Source: Bacillaceae bacterium JMAK1 (GTDB lineage Bacteria; Bacillota; Bacilli; Bacillales; Marinococcaceae). Taken from it: a DNA stretch of 64,000 bases. The stretch is from positions 124,001 through 188,000 of the forward strand of contig JIBW01000006.1 in the NCBI GenBank assembly GCA_012970285.1, read 5' to 3'. Shown here in pieces: positions 24,825 through 32,883 of this stretch. Under the pieces are notes generated by a model, which did no database searches, was not told the DNA's origin, and worked only from the letters and a program-made list of their open reading frames with translations. Both the position numbers and the translations under genes were made by a program. Position 1 is the stretch's first letter, and each line of letters opens with the position of its first letter.

Positions 24825-25547
24825 TTAGCTGTCGCTGAATAATTCTGAAATGAGCTTTTCTCTGTTATCTAAAAATGCTTTTGTAATTTGATAGTGATCG
24901 GTCTCTTCATACCCAATCTTAGAAATGTGATTGTCATCGAATGATAGAATATCTGCATCAGGATACCCTAATAAAATTGGGGAATGTGTAGAGATTATGA
25001 ATTGCGAATTGCCCTCTGAAACCAAGTCATGCATGATTCTCAAAAAGGATAGTTGCCTTGTCGGTGATAAAGCAGCCTCTGGCTCATCTAACAGATAGAT
25101 GGCTTTCCCCTTAAAACGATGTAGAAATAAAGATATAAAAGACTCCCCGTGGGATTGATGGTGCAGGGATCGACCACCATAATCTCTAAAACCGACTTCA
25201 TCTACATCATCAATATGAGAGGCAAAGTTATAAAAAGATTCTGCTCGAAGGAAAAAACCGTTTGTCACTTTAGGCAACCATGACAGCCTGATATAGTCAC
25301 CGAGTACAGCTTCTGAAGCATGAACATCATAGTTATTGTTACGCCCACCTCCAGCCGTATTGAATTCACATACGTCTGCAATAGCTTCTAACAATGTCGA
25401 CTTTCCAGAACCGTTCTCCCCCACTAAGAAAGTTATATTTTTCTCAATATTTAACTCGTGCAGATTTTTTATGACTGGAATTGAAAAAGGGAAATTATTA
25501 AACGACGGAATCGTTGCTCGTAATAAGCTAATTTTCTTTAAGAACAT
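24825..25547 (-). CDS. AAA/SMC-type ATPase (AAA_15/21)
   Basis: This 240-residue ATPase has Walker A GENGSGKST (about 42-50). The ABC-like signature SHGESFISLF, Walker B IYLLDEPEAALSP and the switch STHSPILLGYP follow. This is the compact stand-alone ATP-binding family related to SMC/RecF heads; members are often annotated as phosphate-loop ATPases of unknown role. It has no partner nuclease, toxin or retron next to it. AGGTGATAATAA precedes the ATG. It probably follows the upstream GNAT gene in the same direction after 88 bases. Confidence 0.82.
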   Translation of the reverse strand: MFLKKISLLRATIPSFNNFPFSIPVIKNLHELNIEKNITFLVGENGSGKSTLLEAIADVCEFNTAGGGRNNNYDVHASEAVLGDYIRLSWLPKVTNGFFLRAESFYNFASHIDDVDEVGFRDYGGRSLHHQSHGESFISLFLHRFKGKAIYLLDEPEAALSPTRQLSFLRIMHDLVSEGNSQFIISTHSPILLGYPDADILSFDDNHISKIGYEETDHYQITKAFLDNREKLISELFSDS

Positions 25548-25635
25548 TTATTATCACCTACGGCAAGATTATCATTTTTTTCGTTCATTGTGAAAGTACG
25601 ATCGCAGTCTTATGAAATGAAACAGATCTACATAC

Positions 25636-26055
25636 TTACAACCTCTTCCTCAACATAATCATGACATCGCCCGATTCATTTGTATGTGTTCCTGTAATAC
25701 AAAATCCTGATCGAATGTTAAGAAGTAGCATGTCGCGCCATCGGTTCATCGTCTTCGTCTCAACGTGTGCAAACCCTCGCTTCTTCAACTCTCGGTGCTG
25801 TTCCAAAAGCAATTGTTCCCCGATTCCCCTTTTGCGTCTCTCTGGATGAACACCGCCTAACCAGCTATAAAACGTAGACTCGTTTTGAGCGTATCCAAGC
25901 TTATAGCCAATCAACTCTTCTCCCTCCCAAGCCATTGTTGCGACAATTTCTGGTTTGTAGCGAAACTTCTCCACGATGTTGTCACTATCAAAGATTTGCT
26001 CATGTAAATCGTTTAGCCTTTCAGGATTAATCTGTGTACTCGTTACAATGTTCAT
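25636..26055 (-). CDS. GNAT family N-acetyltransferase
   Basis: This 139-residue GNAT has a clear motif A, GGVHPERRKRGIGEQLLLEQ, and the RDMLLLNIRSGF helix that precedes the last strand in this family. AAGGAG lies eight bases before the ATG. Its substrate is unknown. The three basic residues after the CoA loop suggest an ordinary CoA-binding pocket. It is transcribed in the same direction as the methyltransferase upstream, but a terminator separates them. Confidence 0.82.
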   Translation of the reverse strand: MNIVTSTQINPERLNDLHEQIFDSDNIVEKFRYKPEIVATMAWEGEELIGYKLGYAQNESTFYSWLGGVHPERRKRGIGEQLLLEQHRELKKRGFAHVETKTMNRWRDMLLLNIRSGFCITGTHTNESGDVMIMLRKRL

Positions 26056-26082
26056 CGGCGTTCTCCTTTCTAGGTATACAAA

Positions 26083-26137
26083 AGAAGCCGACTAGCGGTG
26101 ACGCTTTCTACACTATATGCCCGCCAATCGTGCTTCT
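26083..26137 (-). terminator. Terminator after the rRNA methyltransferase gene
   Basis: On the minus strand AGAAGC (26137-26132) and GCTTCT (26088-26083) close a long hairpin containing an inner CCGC/GCGG-type helix, followed by TTTTG. It separates the methyltransferase from the GNAT. Confidence 0.6.
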
Positions 26138-26155
26138 TAAATTATTATGCTTGTT

Positions 26156-27343
26156 TTAATGTTTACGAATGAACAGTACTTTTAAATAACTTCCTTCAGC
26201 GTACGCATTTGTTGCTTTAAAGTCGTCGGGTAATCCGAACTCTTCTTCGATCGTGTACGTCGAGTTTTCTGCTTTAAAGGCTTGTTCCACAAAACGTTTG
26301 AACTTATTCATCGGTACATTAGCTGCGTTTGTTGACGCAACAATGGTTCCACCGCTTCTTGTAATTCCGATTGCTTCTTGCAAAAGTCCTTTATAATCAT
26401 TCGCAACGCTGAACGTCTTCTTCTTTGATCGCGCAAAACTTGGTGGATCGATGACAACAAGGTCATACGATAAGTCTTTTTTGAGTGCATAAGAGAAGTA
26501 CTTGAATACGTCCATTACAATGATTCGTTCGTTTTCAACTGGGAGCCCATTTACGAGAAATTGTTCTTCCGTTTTCGCTCGACTACGGTTTGCTAAGTCA
26601 ACACTCGTCGTCTGTTTTGCTCCACCAAGCGCCGCAGCAACCGAAAATGCCCCCGTATAGGAAAATAAGTTTAAAACTTCTTTTTCGTAAGCGTACTCAT
26701 CGCGAATTTTCTTACGAACATCTCGTTGGTCAAGAAAAATACCTGTCATCGGTCCGTCGTTTAGGTTCACCGCAAAATGCATGCCGTTTTCTTGAACGAG
26801 CATCGGGAATTCTCCGCGTTCTCCGGTTACAAAGTCATCTTCACCCTCATATTTACCGTCCGTTGCAAAACGTTTTTTCTCATAAATACCGACAGGTGCA
26901 ACGACTTTTTGCAATGCATTTATAATCTCGGATTTAAACGTGTACATGCCCTTGCTATAAAACGTAACAACGCAATGCCCTGCATAAACGTCAATCGTTA
27001 ATCCACCAATGCCATCCCCTTCGCCGTTAAACAATCGAAAGGCTGTTGTCTGTTCGTCCTCTCGAATGGCTTCACGGTCGTTGAATGCTTTTTGAAGGGC
27101 TTTTGTAAAAAACACATCGTTGATTTGTGTACGTTCATCTTGCGTTAGAATCCAACCGTGACCAATATTTTGTTTGCCATAATACCCCCGACCGACAAAA
27201 CGACCTTGTTCATCTTGGAACGTAAGAAGTTCCCCTTCATTCAAATGATAATTTTCAGGCCTAAAATACGTTTTATATATGAGAAAATTCCCTTTGCGAA
27301 TTGATTTTACTGCTTCTTCGTTAATCTGTATTGTTGTTTCCAT
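26156..27343 (-). CDS. RlmI-like class I SAM-dependent rRNA methyltransferase
   Basis: This 395-residue protein has an N-terminal PUA domain (about 1-80, including GRFVGRGYYG), a linking EEHD-like domain, and a C-terminal Rossmann methyltransferase. The SAM motif is VLNLFSYTGAFSVAAAL, and the catalytic DLVVIDPPSFARSKK motif is typical of RlmI/RlmL-type 23S rRNA m5C or m2G methyltransferases. The modified nucleotide cannot be read from sequence. ATG 27343 is preferred over the GTG at 27355, which is part of the Shine-Dalgarno GAGGTG. Monocistronic. Confidence 0.85.
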   Translation of the reverse strand: METTIQINEEAVKSIRKGNFLIYKTYFRPENYHLNEGELLTFQDEQGRFVGRGYYGKQNIGHGWILTQDERTQINDVFFTKALQKAFNDREAIREDEQTTAFRLFNGEGDGIGGLTIDVYAGHCVVTFYSKGMYTFKSEIINALQKVVAPVGIYEKKRFATDGKYEGEDDFVTGERGEFPMLVQENGMHFAVNLNDGPMTGIFLDQRDVRKKIRDEYAYEKEVLNLFSYTGAFSVAAALGGAKQTTSVDLANRSRAKTEEQFLVNGLPVENERIIVMDVFKYFSYALKKDLSYDLVVIDPPSFARSKKKTFSVANDYKGLLQEAIGITRSGGTIVASTNAANVPMNKFKRFVEQAFKAENSTYTIEEEFGLPDDFKATNAYAEGSYLKVLFIRKH

Positions 27344-27407
27344 AAGTCTATTCACCTCGAATTGACATTATAGCATAGCGAATCAGCGTACTTCACATCA
27401 CAAAGTA

Positions 27408-27599
27408 TCAAGTACTTTTTTTCGTGCAGTAGGGACAGTATTCATACCCTTTATCAAGACATGGTTTTAGCTCGTCTTCATGATACGCCCCTTCCCTCCC
27501 TTTAATTGGGCTATTGTGAAACTGACACTCATCTCTTACGAAGATTGAGCGATGAATGCTCTTGTTTGAATGATCGCTTAAACGAATGCTATTTAAAAC
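27408..27599 (-). other. Short open frame with zinc-ribbon-like C terminus, no canonical start
   Basis: On the minus strand a frame of about 63 codons, ending TGA at 27410-27408, contains FVRDECQFH, PIKGREGAYHEDELKPC and EYCPYCTKK. The C, CPYC and H pattern looks like a real zinc-binding small protein rather than noise. No ATG, GTG or TTG occurs in frame downstream of the preceding stop; ATC before FVRDEC is a possible ancestral start. It may be a decayed gene or use a non-standard start. It is the only content seen in the 310-base gap 27344-27654. Confidence 0.4.
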
Positions 27600-27654
27600 T
27601 TACACTGTTCAACCCATCATTCCTCATCTAAACTAAATGCAGGAGATGATTTTC

Positions 27655-28824
27655 ATGCATGATCAACAAACAAAAACGTATCATTTCGCGCTTAACACCC
27701 AACGTGAAATCTCTGAAACGCTTAATCAAAGTACAGATATTTATGAAACGTTGCAAAGTTCTTTAGAAAAACTTTTGAAAATGATGAATTTAACGACAGG
27801 TTGGATTTTCCTCGTCTACGATGAGAATCAGTATGAACTTGCCGCTCACCATCAACTTCCACCTGCTTTAGATGAAGATGAACAAACAGTCATGAGAATG
27901 GATCAAGGCTGTAGTGATTGTTATTGTCTCAACCGCTACAATGAGGATCGTCTTACAGAAGCGGTGCAATCCATTCGCTGTGCACGACTAACAGATGCAA
28001 AGAAGCTGAACCCAAACGCTGATACATCAGGCCTGACTCATCATGCAAGTGTTCCCCTCACCATTCGCGGTGCAAAAGTTGGTTTATTAAATTTAGCAAC
28101 TCCTGGCATGAGAGAATTCAGAAACGATGAACTACTTTTACTCGAATCGGTTGCCTATCAAATTGGAGCGACTGTTGAGCGAATTCGTCTCTACAATAAG
28201 CAAAGTGACATGCTCATTACGAAAGAACGAACTCGGTTAGCACGGGACTTACACGACTCTGTAAAACAAAAATTATTCGCTCTTTCCTTAACAGCAAAAG
28301 GAGTGGAATCATTAAGTAAAGACGTTCCTACTATTCAAGAAGCCGTCAGTGACATCAGCACGCTATCTCAAGAAGCACTCTTTGAAATGCAAAGTCTCAT
28401 TTGGCAACTCCGGCCTGAACATGAAGAAGATTCCGTATGCGATGCACTGGAGAAACAGGCCTTGCGTCTTGGTCTAAACGCCCACGTTCAATGTGCTTGT
28501 ATTTCTTTAAACGAAACGGTTCAACAAACTTTCATAAAAATCGGCCAAGAGGCGATTTTCAACACATACAAACATTCGGAAAGCGATACGGTTAAGATCG
28601 AACTAAAAACACACGGTGAAATCGTAAGGTTAACGATTCAAGATAAAGGGATCGGTGGTGCACTTACGATACCTGGACGGTTCGGGATGAAAAGCATGCA
28701 AGAACGTGCCACGCAAATTGGTGCTACGTTATCCGTAGATAGCCCAACAAACAAAGGCACAAGAATCGAAGTCCAACTTCATAAGGAGGTTGCTTGTATT
28801 GAAAACGACTGTTTTACTCGTTGA
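27655..28824 (+). CDS. GAF-domain sensor histidine kinase (NarL/LiaS class) with four-Cys motif
   Basis: This 389-residue cytosolic kinase has a GAF domain (about 25-180), a HisKA_3 domain with phospho-His H200 in LARDLHDSVKQ, and a C-terminal HATPase_c (IGQEAIFNTYKHS, DKGIGG, RFGMKSMQERA). The GAF domain carries Cys86, 89, 91 and 109 (GCSDCYC and IRCARL), a pattern like the Fe-S GAF sensors AirS/NreA-type, so oxygen or redox sensing is plausible (inference). ATG 27655 follows AGGAG; ATG 27637 is upstream without a ribosome-binding site. The gene overlaps its response regulator by 26 bases. Confidence 0.88.
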   Translation: MHDQQTKTYHFALNTQREISETLNQSTDIYETLQSSLEKLLKMMNLTTGWIFLVYDENQYELAAHHQLPPALDEDEQTVMRMDQGCSDCYCLNRYNEDRLTEAVQSIRCARLTDAKKLNPNADTSGLTHHASVPLTIRGAKVGLLNLATPGMREFRNDELLLLESVAYQIGATVERIRLYNKQSDMLITKERTRLARDLHDSVKQKLFALSLTAKGVESLSKDVPTIQEAVSDISTLSQEALFEMQSLIWQLRPEHEEDSVCDALEKQALRLGLNAHVQCACISLNETVQQTFIKIGQEAIFNTYKHSESDTVKIELKTHGEIVRLTIQDKGIGGALTIPGRFGMKSMQERATQIGATLSVDSPTNKGTRIEVQLHKEVACIENDCFTR

Positions 28825-29452
28825 TGACCATAATGTCGTATTAAAAGGAATGCGGTTTTTTCTCGAGACGAAAAATGATATTGACGTGATTGGTGTCGCA
28901 AATGACGGCGAAAAAGCCTACTCACTTGCTCTCGAAACGAAACCAGACGTCATAGTGATGGACGTGATGATGCCAAAGCAAAATGGCATTGAAGCAACAG
29001 AACAATTAAAACGACAGCTACCAGAAAGCAAAATCATCATCTTAACAAGTTCACTTGAAAAAGAGCATGTTATTCCTGCAATTCGTGCAGGAGCAGATGG
29101 GTATCAATTAAAAGACATCGATCCTGACGATTTGTATCAAACGATCTTGAACGTTGCTTTAGGTAATACACATGACGCTTTACACCCTCAAGTGGCTAGA
29201 CAACTTATGACACATGTCGCAAACGATGATGATTCAACAAAGTTCGCACAATTAACCGTACGTGAAGCGGAAATCTTACGGCATGTTACACTCGGCAAAA
29301 GCAATAAAGAAATTGCATCTGATTTATTCATTACCGAGAAAACCGTAAAAACACATATGACGAACATTTTCTCGAAGCTTGACGTTCACGATCGAACACA
29401 AGCCGCGATCCTCGCGTTAAAAAACCAATGGTATACAGACATTCAGACTTAG
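28799..29452 (+). CDS. NarL/LuxR-family response regulator
   Basis: This 217-residue regulator has a receiver domain (D9, D10, phospho-Asp D55 in VIVMDVMMP, and the conserved T and K). A C-terminal LuxR-type HTH follows (LTVREAEILRHVTLGKSNKE, ITEKTVKTHMTNI). The TTG start at 28799 lies nine bases after AAGGAGG; a TTG at 28790 would abut that ribosome-binding site. It is the cognate partner of the overlapping kinase and presumably activates targets nearby, the Rieske gene downstream being a candidate. It ends at a strong terminator. Confidence 0.9.
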   Translation: MKTTVLLVDDHNVVLKGMRFFLETKNDIDVIGVANDGEKAYSLALETKPDVIVMDVMMPKQNGIEATEQLKRQLPESKIIILTSSLEKEHVIPAIRAGADGYQLKDIDPDDLYQTILNVALGNTHDALHPQVARQLMTHVANDDDSTKFAQLTVREAEILRHVTLGKSNKEIASDLFITEKTVKTHMTNIFSKLDVHDRTQAAILALKNQWYTDIQT

Positions 29453-29479
29453 GTCTTACATTCATGTAAGACCTTTTTT
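29451..29479 (+). terminator. Terminator of the two-component operon
   Basis: AGGTCTTACAT (29451-29461) and ATGTAAGACCT (29464-29474) are perfect arms followed by six Ts. Confidence 0.88.
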
Positions 29480-29565
29480 GTAGCGTTATTTTAGTCATCA
29501 GCACGATGTGATTTCTTTGATTTCCTAAGAAAATAAAAGGAGAACATCAAGGAGGCAGATGACAA

Positions 29566-31290
29566 ATGAATTGGTTAAGAGCTTGTACGATGAATGAGTT
29601 GGAAAAAGATCGAGTGAAAGTTGTCAAAGGTGGAATCGCCGTCTTTTTACATGAAGATCAAGTATTTGCGATCGATAATCGTTGCCCACATATGGGCTTT
29701 CCTTTACATATGGGGAGTCTTAAAAATGGAATCTTAACGTGTCAGTGGCATCACGCACGTTTCGACCTTTCTAGTGGTGGAACGCTCGATCCTTGGGCAG
29801 ATGATTTAATCAAATACGATGTAGACGTTCAAGATAGAATTATTTATGTAGATGTTTCACGGAAAACCGATGATGTAACGACTTATCATTTAAATCAGCT
29901 ACAAAAAGGGTTAGAACAAAACCTTAGCTTATTAATCGGAAAAGGAATTGTTGGATTGTTAACCCATGACACGAAACACGTTCAAGATATTTTACATGCC
30001 GGGATTCGCTTCGGAACAACGTCTCGTCATGCAGGCTTCGGGCGCGGCTTAACGACACTCGTTGCGATGGTAAATGTTCTACCGAAGTTATCACTACGAG
30101 TGCAAGTTCAAGCGTTATACCAAGCACTCGTTATGGTTGCAGAAGACGCGTCAAATGCAAAACCAAAACGAAAACTTTCCCCATTAACAACAGAAGTCGA
30201 GACGAACGAACGCTGGTATGACTGGTACACCGATTGTATTAACGTCCGAGATCCGGAAGGTGCAGAACGAATTTTGCTTTCCGCTGAAAAAACATTATCC
30301 AAAGAAGCATTGTCACAACTCGTATTCCGAGCAGTAACTGAGCATTATTATATGGGTGACGGACATGTACTTGATTTTCATAATAAAGCCTTTGAAGCCT
30401 TAGAGCTGTGTGATCCTAAGTATCACTCTGACATTTTGGCATCCTTACCCATCATCGCAACGAATGCTGAACGAAGCGAAGAAAAATCTCGTTGGCGCGC
30501 ACCCGTCGATTATTATGAACTCGTCGAAAGCGCACTCCAAGAAATAGATTCAACACCCGTAAACGTCATCACGTCAACCTTTGATGAAGCAGACTTTTTA
30601 GCAACGTTACTACAGGCCCAAGATGGAAGTTCCATTGACGTGCTAAAAAACTACTATATTCAAGGCGTCCCGTTATCTAAACTAGCACAGATTATTACGT
30701 TAGCAGCAGCAACGCGCATCGTTCATTTTAGTACACAAAATGACTTTGATGATTGGAACACCGTATTGCATACGTTCTCCCATGCCCATGCTGTACATGC
30801 AGCTTTACTAAGGTTTGAAGATTCAACATTGATTCGCGCATTGATGCATACTGTCGTCAGTCTCTCACTTGATTCCTTCTTAAACATTCCTGCTGCAAAA
30901 CGACCGAAACCAGTGCGACTAGAAGACGACAAGCTTGACCACTTCTTAGATCTCTTTGACACACAACAGCCGGTCGAAACTGCTTCTTCTTGGGCATTAA
31001 ATTATTCTCATCAACACCGTGATGTACGTCCCCTCTTTGCTACGATTGGTGAAGCGATGCTCCGTGAAGACGCAAAGTTCCATACACTGCAAATGTACGA
31101 AGCCGCATGTTTTGAATACGACAAGTGGGACAAACAAGATGTTCCATTTGCAAAAGAAGCAAAAGACACCCTTCTCATCGCCTTAACCCGCTACGTTGCC
31201 GCCCACTCCCCGACGCCAAGAGAGCTGCCACGTTTTGCCGATATTGCGTGGCGATTGCATCGTGGTGAGAAAGTGTTTGAACAAGAATGA
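29566..31290 (+). CDS. Rieske [2Fe-2S] protein with long helical C-terminal region
   Basis: This 574-residue protein starts with a Rieske domain (1-105). Cluster ligands are C40 and H42 (CPHMGFPL) and C59 and H62 (CQWHHARF), the standard CxH/CxxH pattern. The remaining 460 residues are soluble, mainly helical and His-rich in places (HFSTQNDFDDWNTVLHTFSH region, YSHQHRD), and I know no assigned function for them. There is no signal peptide, so it is cytoplasmic. AAGGAGG lies about ten bases upstream. It could be an electron-transfer or oxygenase-like protein. It follows the redox-type two-component pair but after a terminator, so it has its own promoter. Confidence 0.8.
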   Translation: MNWLRACTMNELEKDRVKVVKGGIAVFLHEDQVFAIDNRCPHMGFPLHMGSLKNGILTCQWHHARFDLSSGGTLDPWADDLIKYDVDVQDRIIYVDVSRKTDDVTTYHLNQLQKGLEQNLSLLIGKGIVGLLTHDTKHVQDILHAGIRFGTTSRHAGFGRGLTTLVAMVNVLPKLSLRVQVQALYQALVMVAEDASNAKPKRKLSPLTTEVETNERWYDWYTDCINVRDPEGAERILLSAEKTLSKEALSQLVFRAVTEHYYMGDGHVLDFHNKAFEALELCDPKYHSDILASLPIIATNAERSEEKSRWRAPVDYYELVESALQEIDSTPVNVITSTFDEADFLATLLQAQDGSSIDVLKNYYIQGVPLSKLAQIITLAAATRIVHFSTQNDFDDWNTVLHTFSHAHAVHAALLRFEDSTLIRALMHTVVSLSLDSFLNIPAAKRPKPVRLEDDKLDHFLDLFDTQQPVETASSWALNYSHQHRDVRPLFATIGEAMLREDAKFHTLQMYEAACFEYDKWDKQDVPFAKEAKDTLLIALTRYVAAHSPTPRELPRFADIAWRLHRGEKVFEQE

Positions 31291-31324
31291 AAGGTGGAGT
31301 AAGGATTATCCTTACTCCACCTTT
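31290..31324 (+). terminator. Terminator of the Rieske gene
   Basis: Perfect arms of 17 bases beginning AAAGGTGGAG (31290) and ending CTCCACCTTT (31324) form a very stable hairpin directly after the stop, followed by a short T-rich CGCTTT. Confidence 0.8.
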
Positions 31325-31362
31325 CGCTTTAGCGTTATTAATCATCTTAAGTTTATTTTCAT

Positions 31363-31623
31363 TCAATTAGAATTCAGTACTGAAACTAGTAACCTTAAGA
31401 TTGCAGAGGCTACACAAAATATAGGTGTTAACAATAAGAAGAGCAAAGGCGTGTAGTCAGCGTTAAGCATACTTATCGCTACGATTATAACGAAGGCTAC
31501 AATGGATAAAACAATCGGTCCTTTAACCTTACTTAATTTAACTACAAAAAAATTAGCGGGGGCGATTACAAACATCGTCACTAATGCAATGCTAAAAAAG
31601 AAATGATTATGTTTAGAATCCAT
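31363..31623 (-). CDS. Small membrane protein, downstream frame of a probable split gene
   Basis: This 86-residue frame has three hydrophobic segments (about 9-28, 34-52, 58-80) with short charged loops (KLSKVKGP). Its ATG has only a weak, too-close GGTGA. It overlaps the upstream 55-residue membrane frame and lies in the -1 frame relative to it. Joining both at the T TTT TTA heptamer (31599-31593) gives one four-segment membrane protein of about 128 residues. It is therefore probably the C-terminal part of that protein, through either a frameshift mutation or programmed frameshifting. No function recognised. Confidence 0.55.
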   Translation of the reverse strand: MDSKHNHFFFSIALVTMFVIAPANFFVVKLSKVKGPIVLSIVAFVIIVAISMLNADYTPLLFLLLTPIFCVASAILRLLVSVLNSN

Positions 31624-31748
31624 TCACCATGTATAGCTAGAGTAACCTCATCAATATAACCTTGTAAGAACCCTACAAAAACTGCATACAACACACTCAC
31701 GACGATTGAAGTAAAGGTCATGTCTACATACAACTGTTTTACTTTCAT
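31581..31748 (-). CDS. Small membrane protein, upstream frame of a probable split gene
   Basis: This 55-residue frame starts at ATG 31748 behind a good AAAGGGTG. It encodes a Lys-rich N terminus (MKVKQLYVD) and one clear membrane segment (about 11-31), then a second partial one (ILNIIISFLALH). The frame stops four codons after the slippery T TTT TTA. The downstream overlapping frame continues the hydrophobic pattern in -1, so the two probably encode one protein. It lies downstream of the Lrp-type regulator on the same strand. Confidence 0.55.
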   Translation of the reverse strand: MKVKQLYVDMTFTSIVVSVLYAVFVGFLQGYIDEVTLAIHGEWILNIIISFLALH

Positions 31749-31819
31749 AAGAGCACCCTTTCTGATTACTAGGGGCTTTCTCGTAAATAAAGACCGTACA
31801 TGAACTTGCTTCGTATGAA

Positions 31820-32269
31820 TTAACTTTGAATTTCCAAGCTGTATGTTTGATTCGTCTCCACTTCCGAAAAAATAAAGTGAGTGACCGTTTGTGCGATTGG
31901 GCTAATTTCATCAATAAATTGTTCTGCATGCGCAAACGTTTCGAACTGCATTTTAAGCATATAACAAGCATTCCCAGCAATTCGGTAACAGAATTCTACG
32001 TTGGGGAGTTTTTCAATATAACTTTTAAATGCTTTGTAGTCGCCATTTTTTATTGTTGCTTCAATAATGCATTGGATCGGCAATTTCATTTTTTCATAGT
32101 CAACGTCTAACGTATACTTCTTTATTACTCCGAATGATTCCATTTGCCTCACTCGTTCTGTCACGGATGGGGAAGATAGGTTCACTCTTCTCCCTAACGC
32201 ACTCATTGATAAGCGACTATTTTTTTGTAATTCATTCAAGATTCTCCTGTCAATATCGTCAATTTTCAT
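31820..32269 (-). CDS. Lrp/AsnC family transcriptional regulator
   Basis: This 149-residue protein has the AsnC HTH (DIDRRILNELQKNSRLSMSA, LGRRVNLSSPSVTERV) and the C-terminal RAM/AsnC effector domain (YCFRIAGN-type segment, here FCYRIAGNACYMLKMQ). Such regulators bind amino acids and form octamers. ATG 32269 is chosen because AGGGGAG precedes it and it gives the usual family length; longer in-frame starts have no ribosome-binding site. It is divergent from the AhpD-like gene, a likely target. Confidence 0.88.
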   Translation of the reverse strand: MKIDDIDRRILNELQKNSRLSMSALGRRVNLSSPSVTERVRQMESFGVIKKYTLDVDYEKMKLPIQCIIEATIKNGDYKAFKSYIEKLPNVEFCYRIAGNACYMLKMQFETFAHAEQFIDEISPIAQTVTHFIFSEVETNQTYSLEIQS

Positions 32270-32327
32270 TTTAGACGTTTCTCCCCTATAATCATTAATT
32301 TTACAAATAATAATGCCAATACTCATT

Positions 32328-32366
32328 GTGAATTTAATTAATTCTATTCGTTTTATTCACTATAAT
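32328..32366 (+). promoter_or_regulatory. Putative Lrp operator/promoter in the divergent region
   Basis: An A+T-rich palindrome-like GAATTTAATTAATTC (32330-32344), nested in GTGAAT...ATTCAC (32328-32360), abuts a perfect TATAAT (32361-32366) ahead of the AhpD-like gene. The position fits Lrp-type control of the divergent pair, but binding is inferred. Confidence 0.4.
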
Positions 32367-32397
32367 TTAATTTGACTATAACAAGGGGGAATGATTA

Positions 32398-32808
32398 ATG
32401 GCAAGAATTGATGAATCAACATTCGGGGAAACTCCTTTTCAAAGATTGCTTGGACATAATCCAGAGGTTATGAAACGTTGGAATCAATTAGATGGTGCAT
32501 TCGGAGGGCTGTCGTCTAAACTCAGAGAACAAGTACGAAGAACGTTAGCTCAAAGTAACGGCTGTGACTATTGCAAAGCTAAAGGAAAACCAGACCCCTT
32601 AGAGTATGATGAAAAAACTTCTATGGCAGTGGGGTTTACAGAAGTCTTTTTGAAACAAAAGGGGGACATCGCTAACTCAACCTTTGACGTATTAAGAGAT
32701 TCTTTCTCAGCAAAGGAAATTAGTGAACTGTGTGCATTTATTGCTTTTACAACCGCCTCCCAACATTTTGGAGCATTAATGAAATTGGAGCCAAACAATA
32801 GAGGTTAG
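32398..32808 (+). CDS. Carboxymuconolactone decarboxylase/AhpD-like protein
   Basis: This 136-residue all-helical protein has the AhpD-type CxxC (C56 and C59 in GCDYCKAKG) and the family's C-terminal helix SELCAFIAFTTASQHFGA. CxxC members act as peroxide-related disulfide reductases. The His usually found four residues after the second Cys is Gly here, and a His-Phe-Gly occurs near the end, so activity may be altered. AAGGGGGA precedes the ATG. It is divergent from an Lrp/AsnC regulator and single-gene, with a bidirectional terminator. Confidence 0.82.
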   Translation: MARIDESTFGETPFQRLLGHNPEVMKRWNQLDGAFGGLSSKLREQVRRTLAQSNGCDYCKAKGKPDPLEYDEKTSMAVGFTEVFLKQKGDIANSTFDVLRDSFSAKEISELCAFIAFTTASQHFGALMKLEPNNRG

Positions 32809-32815
32809 CTTTAAA

Positions 32816-32844
32816 AACCCCTACACGTTAACGATGTAGGGGTT
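32816..32844. terminator. Bidirectional terminator
   Basis: AACCCCTACA (32816-32825) and TGTAGGGGTT (32835-32844) are perfect arms. The T tail is better on the minus strand (GGGGTTTTT), serving the convergent small membrane gene as well. Confidence 0.7.
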
Positions 32845-32883
32845 AACAAATTTAGTTACGTTTCTCTTAGGGGCGGTTTGATG

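Noticed and set aside
24825-25547. AAA ATPase as part of an antiviral defence system
   Set aside because: No nuclease, toxin, reverse transcriptase or other defence partner adjoins it, and neighbours are housekeeping-type genes, so a defence label is not supported.
26590-26925. 111-codon plus-strand frame inside the methyltransferase gene
   Set aside because: It is antisense to a conserved methyltransferase and its predicted protein has no recognisable features.
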